Shown: positions 1 to 13,900, counted from the stretch's first letter. The stretch is 64,000 nucleotides of DNA from Nymphaea colorata (GCF_008831285.2 NC_045145.1:22008802-22072801), one strand, 5' to 3'. A program made the numbers and translations. Notes: generated by a model from the sequence alone, not told the origin.

Positions 1-378
1 GAGCAACCTTGCTGCCCAGTTGCACTACGCTCCTTAAGTTTACACGCTTACATTTTACATTTTGCCTATGATTTTAAAATTGATTACTTTTTGTGGTTTT
101 CCTAATGAGAGCTAACTTTTTGGGAAAATTGTCAATTGAGAATCCAAAAGTGATTTTTTATTAACTTGAGCAACTAAAAGCGCCAGTTTCCCAATTTTCT
201 TTTCTCAATGTTATTCTTTATCGTTAAATTGTATTATTACCGTTTTAACTATAGATTCTTGTGTTTGTTAGCGGAAGTTTTATGTTCGGCTTCATTCAAC
301 AATTTTTTTGCAAGGTGTAAAACATCTTGAAATTATGGGCAAAAGTTTAGGCCTGAAAATGGAATTCTTTCTTTCTTT

Positions 379-428
379 TGAACACACACACACTCTCTCT
401 CTCTGTGTGTGTGTGTGTGTGTGTGCAC
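379..428. repeat. Compound (CA)n/(CT)n/(GT)n microsatellite
   Basis: Runs of CA, CT and GT dinucleotides follow each other directly, downstream of the KJC 3' end. The open reading frames across it are low-complexity and not genes. Confidence 0.85.
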
Positions 429-510
429 GCACGCACTTGTGTTTTGAGCTTGATGGTAGGACTAGCTGTCTGATTCTGATCCCTGAGGCTTGTATATATA
501 AAAACATGGT

Positions 511-516
511 TTTATT
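511..516 (-). terminator. Candidate poly(A) signal of the KJC gene
   Basis: AATAAA on the minus strand lies about 146 bp past the KJC stop codon, a usual distance for a plant 3' UTR. It is only a motif match. Confidence 0.4.
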
Positions 517-661
517 TAGTCAAAATGAAAGAAAATACAATGAATAAATAAGGAATGACAAGTTTCAAATAAGCTTCTCGAACACACACGTGAAACACTT
601 CAAATGAAAGGTAGACAAGCCAAAGCAAAGGGACACACACTCTGGACATGCACTTGTTTCC

Positions 662-3600
662 TTATAGAATAATTTCCTGTTGTACGCTTATATTTAGGTT
701 CTTATGGGGCAGCACGATACAGTTACGAACCACTACTTCATCCTCCACAATCACGGATTCACCTGTGCACATAATAGTTCAAAAATATCAGCCTTAATTG
801 TCACATTTGTTTCCGACTAATGATTGCGTATCACGTAAACCAAGGATCAGTTTAAGAGAGACATCAATGCCTACCGAGGATTGTTATCCCAAGTTGTGCA
901 ATGTAATCATCTTCTCCCTGAAATATAGCCAGAATAAACATTGAACGGATGAATTTCATTAACTACAACAGATTATCTTACATAATTCATCAGGAAGGAC
1001 ATAGAACGCGCTATTTTAGTAGCTTGCAATTGAGAATAACATATGTAAAGGCACATGACAGCGAACTGATACCGGAGTGTCCCTGTGACAAATCTATTTC
1101 AAACGCCAGTCAACATGCATAATAAATGGTCCATCAAGGGACATCTGGTGTGACTGTCCTCATGGCTACAATATGGATGGAATGTGAATTGTGACGCCAA
1201 TATATGCAGGAAAGAAAAATATTGTTTCTTATATTTAGTAATAAAATATCATACGAAAACACAAGGTTGTACCAGAGAAAAAGATCAGAATCATTTGTCA
1301 GTGCCACAGTAGTCAGCCTCTATCTCATGGTCATTTCTTTTTAGATATGAGACTCAAAATTTTCCTGGCTTTGCTGGATAGATATATCAGTTCCTAAATG
1401 CATATTACGTGAACCATTCCTAATCTGATGCCAGCTCAAGGTTGGCCATGACAGTCGGGGAACTCTATCTTTACTTGCAGAGAGCAAGGGGTCGCGTCTA
1501 CTGTCATCAAAAGATAGTAAGCATAGTTCAGGAAAGATTTATGATCTCTACTGACAAGAGGAGCGAAGCCTGATAATGTTCATCGACAGTGAATATCTGA
1601 TCAGAAACTAAAGCAGTAAAATCATCAAATGCCATAAGCCACAAAAGCGTCTTTTATCAGCTTAATATAGCTCTTATATGCGAAATGACAACAGTCGGGG
1701 AACTCTATCTTTACTTGCAGAGAGCAAGGGGTCGCGTCTACTGTCATCAAAAGATAGTAAGCATAGTTCAGGAAAGATTTATGATCTCTACTGACAAGAG
1801 GAGCGAAGCCTGATAATGTTCATCGACAGTGAATATCTGATCAGAAACTAAAGCAGTAAAATCATCAAATGCCATAAGCCACAAAAGCGTCTTTTATCAG
1901 CTTAATATAGCTCTTATATGCGCAAATGACAACAGTAGAGAAACACCTCTATTCAATTTGTGGGGAAACACCAGTATCCCCTACCCTCCATTGTGTACTT
2001 AACCAGATACACCGTCATTCGTTTCCCTGTTTGTTTGTTTTTGTTTTTGTTTTTTTTTTTTTTGGTTGATAGGTGCTGATTAAAAACTTTAGGTATTACA
2101 TTTAGGAATTCCTGGGACGGGGTCAAATTGAAATAGCTGTTCACCAGGTGGATGTGAAATCATCTAGTATGGTACTGAATCTACTGATCATTTCGAACCT
2201 GGCTATTCAGGAATATCGAACCTCTTGAATAGGAGGTAATAATATGGTAGAGTGAATCTGTAAGAGCGCTGGTGAAAAGCGAACCAGGAAGTTTGGTTAA
2301 AAGACAGCAAGAACTGCTGAAGGCAAGCAAACAGACTAATATGAACATCTGGTACTGTGGTACATAAGCCCGCTGTCCTACGGGAATATGTTAAGATAAA
2401 TGACGATGACAGTCTTGACTTATCGGGTGTAACCATTGGAGATACTACTGCCGTAGCCGACCCTAAAAGTGTGTAATCGGATAGGCAACCACGTTAAAGT
2501 CTTTCCTTGTGCCTTTCGTTTGTGGCGTCTCCGAACCTTACAGTGATGTAGTCTGGTACGATGATCAACGCTGGGTAAATGACATGTTTTAAGCCGTCAG
2601 AAAAGAAAGTAGAACCGGATGAGTTGTGTGCACTAAGAAGCTACCAGCGTGCACCTTTCCTTAAATTGACACCATTCCACTACAACAATTTGGATACTCA
2701 CTAAAAAAGTGAAAATCAGAAGTCACGCAAAAGAAAAATTTACCTCAACTCGCGACCATCTCCCTATAGATGACTTCCAACCCACAATTGCGTGAGTAAC
2801 TAATGCATGTTCCTGTTGTCACAGAAAATTATTTAGCTTTCAAAAGAAAACGTTACCATCCATGTTCTAATGTATATAGTCTCTGGTAGATAAGTGAAAC
2901 AACCTTGATTTCAACATCATCTAGAATGATACAATTGCTAAGCCTTGCACCAGCTCCAACACGAGCATTTGCAGACATTGAAACATTTGGACCAATCTGT
3001 TCACGACCAAGTTGCTGGAGTGAGTCAGTCAGGACAGAAGCAATAGAAAAAGTAACAGAATGCATATAAACGTCATTACCTTTGCAGTATGATGAACTTT
3101 TGCAGAAGGATGAATATAAACATTACCAATTATGGTAGCTCCACTTATGCCATCCCCACTAGCCAAAAGATTGGGGCAAGTGTGCCCAAACTGAGAGAGG
3201 TACAAACTCGAGCATCTGAGTGACATCCTATAGAAATATACCATAGGCTATGATTATATAGTCCAAGCAGTGATCCCCATATCTAATACATGATCAAATG
3301 TTACTCGTTCTCACCCTGGTGTCTTGATCTGCTCCCAGAAGTCCATAGTCTTACATGTATACAGCTGCTTCTTTCCAGCTAATGGAGACAAGATATCCTG
3401 ATCTAACCTCACAAAATCCATGGGAAGAGCCCTATGCAATTTTCACGGTTAGACTCAGTATGCTCTTTCAGTTGTAAAGAAATTAAGCTCCACATTTAAC
3501 AGGTGTAGCAATGTAGCTCCTTTAAGATTCATAACTTAAAACAGAAAGCTCTTAAACAGATAACATAAATAGATAAAATATCTGACGTCCATCCACTTGC

Positions 3601-4163
3601 AGAGGGCTCCTAGTTTTCTCTGAATATCATAATTCATAAGGGGTACGCTTTAAAGCATGAAATTTTTCTCTGAGTCAATTGCTTGTTCCATTTCCAAAAT
3701 GCAGTGGCAAGGACATGCCTTGTGCAATCATGAATAACAGAAATTGGTGAATTCATTATGATGGAGCCTGTAAATGCGTTTGAATGAAACTGCAACCTAT
3801 ACACCACTTTCTTACTTTGTTGCAGACTGAAGGGCTTCAAAGCTGGATAGACGTTGCAGGATAGCTGAAAGTACCAAAACAAGATCGAAATGAATTACAA
3901 GATTATATATTGAGTAAGTGATTACAAATAACAATATATATAAGAAAAAAAACTTGCAAAAGAAACTATAAAGTTTACAAGACAATTAAAAGGAAAAATC
4001 ATTCAGACGTTGTTTTGCTGTTCCTCGGGAAAATGACACAGCCACTGCTACAGAAATATTAGTCATCTTGCGATCAAAAGTCCTTTTTTCTTATGCCATT
4101 ACGTTTAATAATAACAAAGGTATTTGTCATAACTTGTGATGTTCCTCAATGAAATGGTACACC

Positions 4164-4196
<33 letters not shown>

Positions 4197-6767
4197 AGCC
4201 TTCCAAAGGAAAAGGGAAAAAAAATTGCCTCTATCTTCAATGAATGCATTGTGGAACGTTTAAATTGTCATATTCTTAACCCCCAAAACAGATCGTTAAT
4301 GGTTCACGCTGAAATACGCATGCATCTAAACTCTGATGCTTATTGACAGTCTGAACTGCGTGGAAATTTCTACGTAACATACTTGTGACTATTTTCATTG
4401 TATTCTTTTTCATCGTTATGAAAAATTTCAAAAATTGAAAACAGATAGTTTTGTTATTATTTTTTCCCTTAGATTTTCGGAAATCTCAATGTTTCTTCCA
4501 TAAAGAACAGCATCATTTGTCACATAAACACAGCGACATCTAATCCCTCTGCTGTGTTGACATGTATGCATATGAATCAACATGAGCATGTTTAGAAGCC
4601 TCATTTTCACAAATTAGGAAATTTACGTGCAAACAGAAAAAAAAAGGAAAAGAAAATTTCATCATTACTTTTCTCTTCAAGTTTGACCAACCTCTGTCTC
4701 TTCGCACGTTAGCAACATTCTGGATGGCTGTAAAAACTTCAGGTGTGAAAATATAAACCCCACAGTTTATTAGATCACTGACCTACAGAAAACCAAAAAC
4801 AGGAAAAAGAGGAAGAATTACAATCAACTGACACAAGCATGCACGACATTACATAGAAGATAGAACAGAAACTCAGTTTACATACAAAAGTCTCCGGTTT
4901 CTCTGTATAGTGCAGCAGCTCATTAGTCAGTGGGTCTGCCACCAACTCACCAAACTGGTTTGCCGACTCACTAGATACCTGCGTATGTGAACATTATATT
5001 ACTTAAATAAAATTCTTGAACTGTTATTCGGACTAGAATTGGAACGTCCCTAGAGACCAAATTTCACGTTGTTCATGCAACATGACATACGGTGATCATT
5101 TAATATGCAAATAGAAAAGATTACTTTCTGGGCCTCTGGCACAGGTTTTTAAGAGTTGAGACGATCAATCCATACATATTCTGTTGCCTTAAGTTCAACA
5201 ACTAGACCTGGCGTCTGAGCCTACCCCTGTCCAATCTTTGTAATCAAGAAGCGTGGTGATAAAGCAGGTCCTTACTCCTAGGCGGAATAAATGCCTACTC
5301 TGATCATGTCTCTGTTCTGTCCAGATGATAGAAATCTACTGCTGCTTTCAGTGGAAGCATGCATTTCAGTCTTGACATTGGTGGAATCCTCCACAGTTCT
5401 TGAACATCCATTATGTGCATTAGCTGATACTATCCAGATTACAAGAACTAAGGAGCAAGTACACACCAAGAGACCAGTTGAAGCGAAATCAAGGATCGTG
5501 GCTCTTTGACACATCAGTGTTGCCCCTCTTTGCCTAAGAATTGGCTCGACTTCTGCGCCAAAAGCCAAGAAATTTTCCAGAATCAACAGTCAGCTTACCT
5601 GGCTCACTAGAATCGTCCCCATACCACCATATCTTTTATGAGCCTCTGTAGTCAAACAATAAACAAACTGATATGAGCAAACAGAGATAATCTGAAGAAT
5701 TGGCTGTTAATACGGGTGCAACGAATAGTAAATTAATTCAGTTCATTATATGAGATGGGGCTGGAAATGATCAGAGGGAGAAAAAACTATAAAATCCTCG
5801 AGAAAAAAATTTGTCTTGAATGAAATTTTTTTGTCGAGTTGCATAAGCTTACCAAGCATGTCTGACAATGGGAAACTGCAGCAAACGTCACAATTTAACA
5901 AAACTATATGCGACTGTTAAATAAAATCCAGAAAAAAAAAATTGTCAGTATCCAAATAACAGCGCGTTGATCAATCAGATGAAGAGGGATATAGATTTTA
6001 AGCTAAAAATCAAACAAGAAGCATAATGCTGTAGAAAATTGGGCCTAGACAAATAAGGAAAATTCGCCGCTTTACTAGATGCAAGAAAGATGGTAACCGG
6101 GTCATCTTCCATGATCAAATCCCTGAAGTTGTAAAGTCCACCTGCCGATCCATGTGGTTTGTCTTCCTTCAAGTACCTAATTCACGGTCCACACTAACTC
6201 AGATCCTCCGTAGTTTTAAGCCCAGCCATGACGAATGCTCCACAAACAGTAAGCAATACAGAAACAGATTGAAGTCTGCAAATCATTACCTAACTGGAAG
6301 CTTCAATTCATTAGAGACAGATGAGACGAATAGCGCAAGCTCGCGCTCCTCGTAAAAGCCTATGAGATAGATTTGTTCTAAGTTGGGGATCTGTCATTTA
6401 TATTCGAAACCAGTTCTTCTTAGGAACAATAAAGAATTAATGCACGGATCTTTTCGAAATAAACAAAACGTGGAAACAGAAATTGTGGACCTTTTTACAG
6501 GCGGAAATGGGATGGTAGAGCATGGGCTGCCCAGCAAGAGGAAACAGAGGCTTTGGTATGTTAAGCGACAGGGGTCTGAAACGCGTCCCTGAAAATTTCT
6601 CAGCAGCACCAACCAAATATAACGACCACCGGCAAGAAATTCTGACAAAGAAGTGAATGAAATCAACAGAGACTTGAAGACTTTGAAGATCGGAAGAAAG
6701 TCTACTCACCCTTAGTTGGCCCGCCGACCAATATCACGGCCACCACTCTCTCATCCAAGCTGCTCAT
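662..6767 (-). CDS. KJC: GDP-mannose pyrophosphorylase alpha-like protein (KONJAC type), 15 exons
   Basis: Exons, 5' to 3' on the minus strand: 6710-6767, 6491-6588, 6290-6390, 6098-6176, 5853-5913, 5599-5645, 4886-4978, 4692-4782, 3816-3864, 3315-3431, 3080-3227, 2904-2996, 2744-2812, 875-917, 662-762. They total 1248 bp, giving 415 aa plus stop. All phases agree and all introns are GT-AG. The N-terminal nucleotidyltransferase domain starts with ILVGGPTKGTRFRPLS. The longer loop between GG and GTR is the mark of the alpha-like class rather than catalytic VTC1. Later blocks are LLNCDVCCSFPL, FGELVADP, SDLINCGVYIFT and FVRLDQDILSPLAGKK. A left-handed beta-helix of hexapeptide repeats follows (IGPNVSMSANARVGAGARL, CIILDDVEI), ending VQQEIIL. 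In Arabidopsis, KJC proteins stimulate GDP-mannose pyrophosphorylase and so supply GDP-mannose for glucomannan and ascorbate in the cytosol. The start ATG at 6767 is chosen by homology (MSSLDERVVAVI). The intron 918-2743 is long and holds a tandem duplication. I see no frame-breaking lesion. Confidence 0.93.
1451..1931. repeat. Tandem duplication of 240 bp in a KJC intron
   Basis: Copy 1 spans 1451-1690 and copy 2 spans 1691-1931. By eye they are identical apart from one extra C near the end of copy 2. Both lie in the intron between exons 13 and 14 of the KJC gene, so the protein is not changed. The near identity points to a very recent event, or to an assembly artefact. Confidence 0.95.
4161..4197. 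repeat. (CT)n microsatellite
   Basis: A CT run with one interruption lies in a minus-strand KJC intron (3865-4691). Confidence 0.85.
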
Positions 6768-8395
6768 TTCATGGGAAGAGGAAAAAAACAGGGATCTATA
6801 TGCAGGGAGAGAACAATTCTCCTGATTTCAGGAACTTATCTCCACTACAGTAAGCAACCCACTTCACGGTCTTGAAGAATTCCGAACGAGATTCTATTTC
6901 CCTGCAAGCCAAGAGCTACAGAAACAAGAAGATCCAAAAAAAAATTGAAAATGAACTAGAAGAAGATTTCTTCGTAAAGAAAAGAATGTGCAGATCGTCG
7001 TATCCTGATCATTCTCAAAACGCCGAGTAAATGCATGATGTAATCTTTCATGAGAGGAGATGTTCCTTTAATTTAGATTGTACGTGATTAATGGCTGCTG
7101 CATATTTCACATAATAAATAACTGCAATCTCCATTTTTTATCTTCTGTATTTGTTTTCATCCAAACAAAATATACGTTATCTACAGTCCACAAGCATTAA
7201 AAAGTTGTTGCTAGGTTGTCCAAATTTTAGAAACTAGGTTTTTCTTGGCGGGATCCGGTGGTGGATCTCAACTGCAATTTCCACTCTGTCTTTAAACTAA
7301 GTAAATAATTTCCACTCAGCTGACAATGCTTGCACGTAACCATACTTGCAGACCAATTAGGTTGACTCTGCCACTCTGAAGCAATTAAAGAACATTTTAG
7401 GACATCTCAATTCAATTTTTCTGGATGTATGGACCACCCTTCGTTGGATTCTACTCCTGATGGATCCACACAAATTATTAAGGAAACTTTGCGAAGACGC
7501 AGTTAAAGATTTAACAACTATAAAAAGCACACTTACTTTTTTATATTGTTCAAAATAAGCTCTGCCCAGAAACGGAAATTATCCTTCCATCAATTGTTGC
7601 TACTAAGTTACGATATGTTAATGAGATAAAGTAACTAAAATTTTAGTTACTTTTCGGCCCGAATCAGCCGACCACATGTCATGCATTAAAAATTCTTTTA
7701 ATATATTATTCTATTTATTTTTTGGCAGATGATTTTTTAACATTCTTAGCCAATTCACAACCGATTCACCGAATCGGCGGCATCATCGATTAAGTTCAGC
7801 AACAGATTTTAATAACACACTCTAAAACACATTTACTATAAAACTTTTTTATATTCGAAGTTCATATTAACCCTTGTAAGCATACCGAACACTCTCTAAG
7901 ATTAACGTTTAGCTATATCTAGAATAGCTTTCTTAATATCAAAACTAATTTAGGTGAATATTACTTTTTTTTTTCTTTAACGCATGATGGTGTATTTGCC
8001 AAAACATAGAATTTCTTAGTACGTTCTTTTTTTTTTTTGGGTTTTGAGAGAGAAAATGGTATCTTTAACTGCCTTAATATTTGGCTTGCAGAAAAACTTG
8101 TGAATATAAACAGCTTAAAATGCGACTTAGCAATATCAAAAGGTCTGGTCTGTTTCTTCATATTTTCAAATTCTTAAGTGTCTTTTTGAAAAAATTCTCA
8201 AATATTTGTGCACCATAATTGCATTGGATTCATAGCCGTTGGCGCATGATGCGACCCAACATCTTTTTTCAGTGAGAGATATTCTTTACAAGTGCTTCAT
8301 CTCTGGTCAATGGAAAATTACCAAGGAAAGAACACTTAACTCGCTTATCTGGTGGAATGAGAAAATGTGTTCCTTCTCTGTTATACATTATTTAC

Positions 8396-8637
8396 CAGCT
8401 ATCATGCTCTCCTGTTCGCAACACTGCCCAAATATCCTGAAACCAGAAATCGAGTAGTTTCTTAATTTAAACAAGCAAAAAGGAAGAACATCTAGGTGCC
8501 CATTTAATAATGGTGAAGTTGATGTCCGTTGCAGCTTACCCTTGTTGGATCTACTCCAGCTTTTTGAGCTTCTGTCAAAAATTTAATTGAGCTAGAAGAA
8601 CCATGGCAGCGATCTGCTCGATTGATGGATCGTGAAG
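8396..8637 (-). pseudogene. Unrecognised exon-like pair
   Basis: Two minus-strand segments look like consecutive exons: 8540-8637 and 8396-8436. The first follows a CTTTTAG acceptor and ends at a GTAAGC donor. Its open frame ends FLTEAQKAGVDPTR. The second follows a TTTCAG acceptor, stays in phase, reads DIWAVLRTGEHDSW and ends at GTAAAT. I do not recognise the protein. No further exons are evident on either side, so this may be a captured or decayed gene fragment. The evidence is only the agreement of splice sites and frame. Confidence 0.3.
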
Positions 8638-10831
8638 CTAAAAGCAAGATAACAATACAATTAATCTCAGATGAACTCCACTGATACTTTTAGCTTTCTT
8701 TTCGTCACAACAGATAAGTTTCGCTAATATTTTATATGTAACCTGAAAATAATGGTCTAGCTGGTAGCTCCACACCATCAATGCTTCTTCATCAACAAAA
8801 GAATCCTATCTGTCTGATCATGATGCCACTTCATTTTGCAGTTATTACGGGAAGATAGACCATTCCTATAGCATTTATTGAAGAAGGACAACGTGTCTCG
8901 ATTTTGTTAGTCGATCAAAGATCGAGGGGATCTTCTCATGGGGAATATTTTTCTTTTTCTTTTTTCCGGTTAATAAATTATCCGCAAGTTGTTGAAAGGA
9001 AAAATACATGTAGCATAATTTATAGTGCACCTGAAGGTTCTTTCACTAAAAAAATCGATGAGTAGGCATTTGAACTATCCTTTGCTTTTGAGAAATAAGA
9101 TGAAAAATGCTCATTATCTTTCTGAATATCTAAGACACAAGTAGAAAAGATGAGTTAGCTAATAAAATACCGTAGTCAGATAATTCAGTAGCTTAGACTT
9201 TGTCTCTTCATAAAATATAAGAGTGGAAATTAAAAGATGAGTTACTAAATGTCATGATTACAACATTCTGCGGACATCACTAAAAATAACCAGTAAGTTC
9301 AGCAACCTTTCAAATATTTCTCATCCAAACAAGGAAAAAAAATCATAAAAGTAGATTGAACGGTTGTTGCCCATTAAGTCCAGATCATCAGGCCATGCCA
9401 TTTCCAGCAAATACCATGCTTCATTTAACATCATTCAATGCTTTCAGTTTTACTCCGTTTTTAGAGCAATTTCTAGATGTGCTTTTAAAGAGAAAACTGG
9501 ACTCATATAACCAAATGATCATAGTTGCAACCGTATTCCTGAAACTAAGTTGTTTGGATGTCTAATTCAGATCATTCTTTGGAGTTTACTACACTGACAA
9601 AGGACAGTTAGGTGGGTGATTTAAGATACTACCTTTCTTCACGCATAAAAATAACTATCTTTAAGATGGTAGGCAAACAGTGCTTAGGCTTGCAGCGAGC
9701 TCGAGATTAAACAAGTCGTGCCTAGCTCACTTAAGAACAATACATTTTCCAAAACCTGATTAATTTCAGAGTCAGCAATACGTTTGGACTTTGAAGCCCA
9801 AACACGCATTGATACTTTTGCTTTGCGGAGTACTAGTGAAAGTTATCAATACTAGTTGTTACATCAAATCGTCTTGCCGAGTTACTTCCATGAGTGATGC
9901 CGAGTCGAGCACTTAAATAAATGTTAGATGAATTCAGGCCTAAACTGCACGAAGCTGTCACCTTGTGTTCCAACAGAAAAACTGCGTTCTTGGCACCAAT
10001 GGCAGGAAAGAATAAGATCTCCATTAGGATGGCCTTATTAACCAAACTAGGGAAAACAAAGATGATTGCATCTTTAAAAATGGTTGCAAGTTAGAAGAGA
10101 TGCTCCACCATTGAAAAATGACCTTATATGAATTCCTAGTGCAATTTGCGGCCGGCGCGGAACAGATAGAGCATACATATAAAGAAAAGTGGGAGTTTAG
10201 AAATTCAACCCTCACCATATAGACTGGTTTTACGTTTTCTCCATGTAAAAGACATTCAATCCTCATCAATGTTTGTGGTCTCCTTTCACACTTCTATGCA
10301 TGCATCAGGAGACGTGCTATGAGAGGCCGGTGGACCCTCCGGGTGAGTCTCTCTCTCTCTCTCCCTCTCTCTGTGAATCGAACGGGTTGATTTGTCCCTT
10401 GTGGTTTATCCATGCCAACTTCCAGTTTCGAGTCACTTTCCCAGGAGTTATGAGTCAAAACATGTTTAGGAATCATTTAAGTCGAAAGGAATTGATGTAG
10501 CTTTGGAATCTTGGTTTTCTTTCGTTAGTACCAGATTCAACTGGCTTTTATTTCGCACAAGCATATCCAAAACTAATGAAAAGGTCTACATCTTCAGAGC
10601 CACTGTAAAGTGGGACCTTCCTTGGTTTTGAAATGGCTATACAAGCTACCACCGTCTTCCCCCTTATATCTTGCTTTGCTTTCGGCGGTTCCCTCATGCA
10701 AATATAACATACCATTAACGCTGGAATGGCCAAGTATAAACTCCAACCGGTACCGAGGTATCAAAGAGGCGCACTTATGGAAGAGGACGAACATGACAAT
10801 AACATGAACAGAACTCTACACCACAGATGAC

Positions 10832-10837
10832 TTTATT
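10832..10837 (-). terminator. Candidate poly(A) signal of ALDH10
   Basis: AATAAA on the minus strand lies about 147 bp past the ALDH10 stop codon. Motif match only. Confidence 0.4.
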
Positions 10838-10983
10838 TCAGACATGCCCTTCGTGGTCATGTTAGTGACTGGCATTGTCATTGAACACAAGTAGGATCGT
10901 TTATGACCTTTCAAGCTTCATCGGTGGTGTGGCAAAGTTTTGACAGCCAACGGCACGTAACAATTGCGACTTCGCTTCATTCT

Positions 10984-13900
10984 TCAAAGCTTAGAAGGTG
11001 ATGGATACCAGCCCCATGGGTCATCTGAGATGTATTCTGTCACCTGCTTTACACTCAAGTAGTTATCGAGGCCCCTACAAAAACAAGAAAGAAAGAAAAA
11101 AAAAAATCAGTACAGGAAAAAGAAAAAGGTCAGTTCACTCTGGTTTAGGGAATTAATGATCGAACCATTCCCCCAGTTCACGACCAAAGCCACTCCGTTT
11201 GGTTCCACCCCAAGGTGCCTGGCAGAAGCACGGTTGGGAGCAGTTGACCCATACTATCCCAGCCTGAAGATGCTGAAGTGCAAAAGAAAATTCTTAGTTC
11301 ATGTCGGCACCACCAGCATTTAATCAAATGTACAAGAGACATCAGAGAGAGAGAGAGAGAGAGAGAGACCTTTGTGACGCGCTCACGCAATTCTGGGTCC
11401 TTAGATAAAACAGCACCAGCTAGACCATAGCTGCAAAAAAAGGGGAAAAAGAAATCCATAAATTCTTTGCAAGCAGAACACTGAACAACCAAAATGTAGG
11501 AAGAAAAACAGATTTAACCGTGTGTCATTAGCCAGCTCAATGGCCTCTTCTTCTGTTTTAAATGTTTTCATACAGAGGACAGGCCCAAAGACCTCCTCTC
11601 TCCATATCTGCATTGATGTATCCACATCTCCTATGATAGTTGGCTCCACAAAGAACCCTTTGCTTAAATGCTGCCATTCGTTCATATGAAAGGAAAAACA
11701 TCACCGGGACATAAAACATAAGGTGAGTTCTGAAAATAGCCACAAAGACAGACTTACCTGAGGGCGTCCTCCACCACATAGAATGGTTGCCCCGTCACTC
11801 TTAGCTGTGGAAATGAACTTGAGCATCTTCAGATACTGAAGGACAGGGTAACATTGTTAGTCTTCCATTTGAGGAGATAAATCAAATTTGTTAATGATAA
11901 ATAAATAAATAAATATGAATACATATATATATTATATATATATATATATATATAGACTAGTGAGAGCACTAGCATCCAACCAAAAGGTCGTTTAATTTAA
12001 ATAATTAATACAAAGTAGCATTAGCCACTAATTAATGAAAATAAAGGTGTCAGATATGCATGTGGTATACTGGTATCATAATCGCTGCAAACCAACATAA
12101 CAAATCGAGTGAAACCTGAAATATCATGTTTAACATTCAAAATCTAGTATGACAATATAAACATTCCCTAAAACACACATTTTACAGAAAATTTATCATT
12201 ACCTTAACATGATTAACATTATATGTGTTTCTTTATATTTTTGTTTATATGCAGACATTTTCCTAAAATCAAACCAGATTTCTCAAAATATAGCAATTTT
12301 CTCTTAATCTTCCTAAGTAAGAATGCGATTCCAGAATGGCTGTGGCTAGGAAACATTCATGAAGAGATATGGATACATCTCAAAGCTGAAAGCACCAAGG
12401 ATAATCTATGTCTTGCAAAATCATCACAGTACAGAGCGGCTAGAAAAGTTTGTTACTGCATGACTCTGCTCCCGATCAGAAACACAAAATCCAACTAGTC
12501 ATAGGATAACTACAGCAGTCACTGCAAAGGAAAGAGGACTTAGAAAAAACCATATGCAATAGTCACAAGGGTCAAGATCTGTAGGAGCTCAACTTGACTT
12601 AAATATGAAGTCATTTGTACATAATAGCAGCAAATAAGCACTTCAGTACCTGTCCTTCACTCACAACAGGACCAAGCCTGCAGCCTTCCTCAAGGGGGTC
12701 AGAAATCTTAATGCTCTTGGTCCAATTAACAAGTTTCTCTACAAACTCATTTGCAATGCTTTCCTGCAAGGATAGACAGAAAATATGGATGTCAATAATT
12801 ATAAAGAAAATGAATAAGATCCTTAAACAAGCTAATATTGACATTCCAAACTTCACATAAGATTTACTTCATGCTTACAAGAAAAAAAAAGGAGAAAATA
12901 AAGAAACTGAACAGATGAGACTAGAAAGTGAAGATGAAGAGTGTATCACAGTAATATAGCCCCCATAGTGAGAAAGCAGCAAGCTATTACACAAATTTCA
13001 TGTTCAAGCACTTCTCAACTTCATTGGTTCAAGGTTACCCATGCATACCAGGACCTGGAGCCATCTTTCCTAAGCATGTGTGGTGATGATTTACTTTTTC
13101 CAAAATGAATCAGTTTTCAGTTTTTCAAGACCCAAAAAAAGGTTTAAATCGAGAAATATGTGGAAACTGTAAAATTATGCCTAAGCTGTACTTTCTACTA
13201 GAACTTCTGTATATTAAGTTATACTGTGATCCCGTAACCATTTTTCTCCACCCAGTTGAAGTCTAGAACCAATGACAGCTGTGAACATGGCAAGAGAGCA
13301 AACAATTCTTCTGGACTCCTAACTCTCAAAAGGTGTTTGCATAATTATGAACAATATTTCAATGGATACCAAGTTAGATTTTATGAGATTGGAGACCTTG
13401 AAGTGACAAAATTATTATAATTAGTGTCTGTTAAAAATTGTCAACCGGTTCAGTACATCCTGAATATATAACTCAAAATTGTTAGTAAGTGACACAATAA
13501 ATAAACAAAAGACACGTTTGTTAACAAAATAATATTCTTCAATTGCTTACCTGAACAAGAAGGCGAGATGTTGCACTGCAGATTTGTCCGTTCGTCCAAA
13601 ATACACCAAACATGGTCCACTCGGCAGCTAGTTGACAGAATAGAAGAATAAAAGCAAAATAAGATGATTTTTCTAAGGATGTAGAAGGGCAAAGCGAAAT
13701 AAGATGAATTTCCAAAGGGACATCTCTCTCCAGTTGAATCTTTTCTTAAAGGAAACAAAAATCAAAAGTTGTATTCCTATTATACAACCTTTATCAATAT
13801 CAACGTCCTCAAACACAATTATTGGGCTTTTCCCACCAAGTTCCAGGGAAACTGGCTGCATGATGATATCCAAGTATAAAGTATGAACAACATTAGTGTG

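Larger units (their letters stand above)
6768..10983. other. Intergenic region between KJC and ALDH10
   Basis: It contains the KJC promoter on its left side and the ALDH10 3' flank on its right. Apart from the exon-like pair described separately (8396-8637) and a candidate poly(A) signal, I see AT-rich unique sequence with no open frame that looks coding and no clear repeat. Confidence 0.5.

Noticed and set aside
308-547. Open frame with THTLSLCVCVC
   Set aside because: It translates a dinucleotide microsatellite.
1451-1931. The 240-bp duplication as an LTR pair or transposon
   Set aside because: The two copies are directly adjacent with nothing between, without TG...CA ends or a target duplication.
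662-6767. Annotation as the catalytic GDP-mannose pyrophosphorylase (VTC1/CYT1)
   Set aside because: The longer loop in GGPTKGTRFRP, the 415-aa length and the C-terminal VQQEIIL fit the alpha-like KONJAC group rather than the catalytic beta type.
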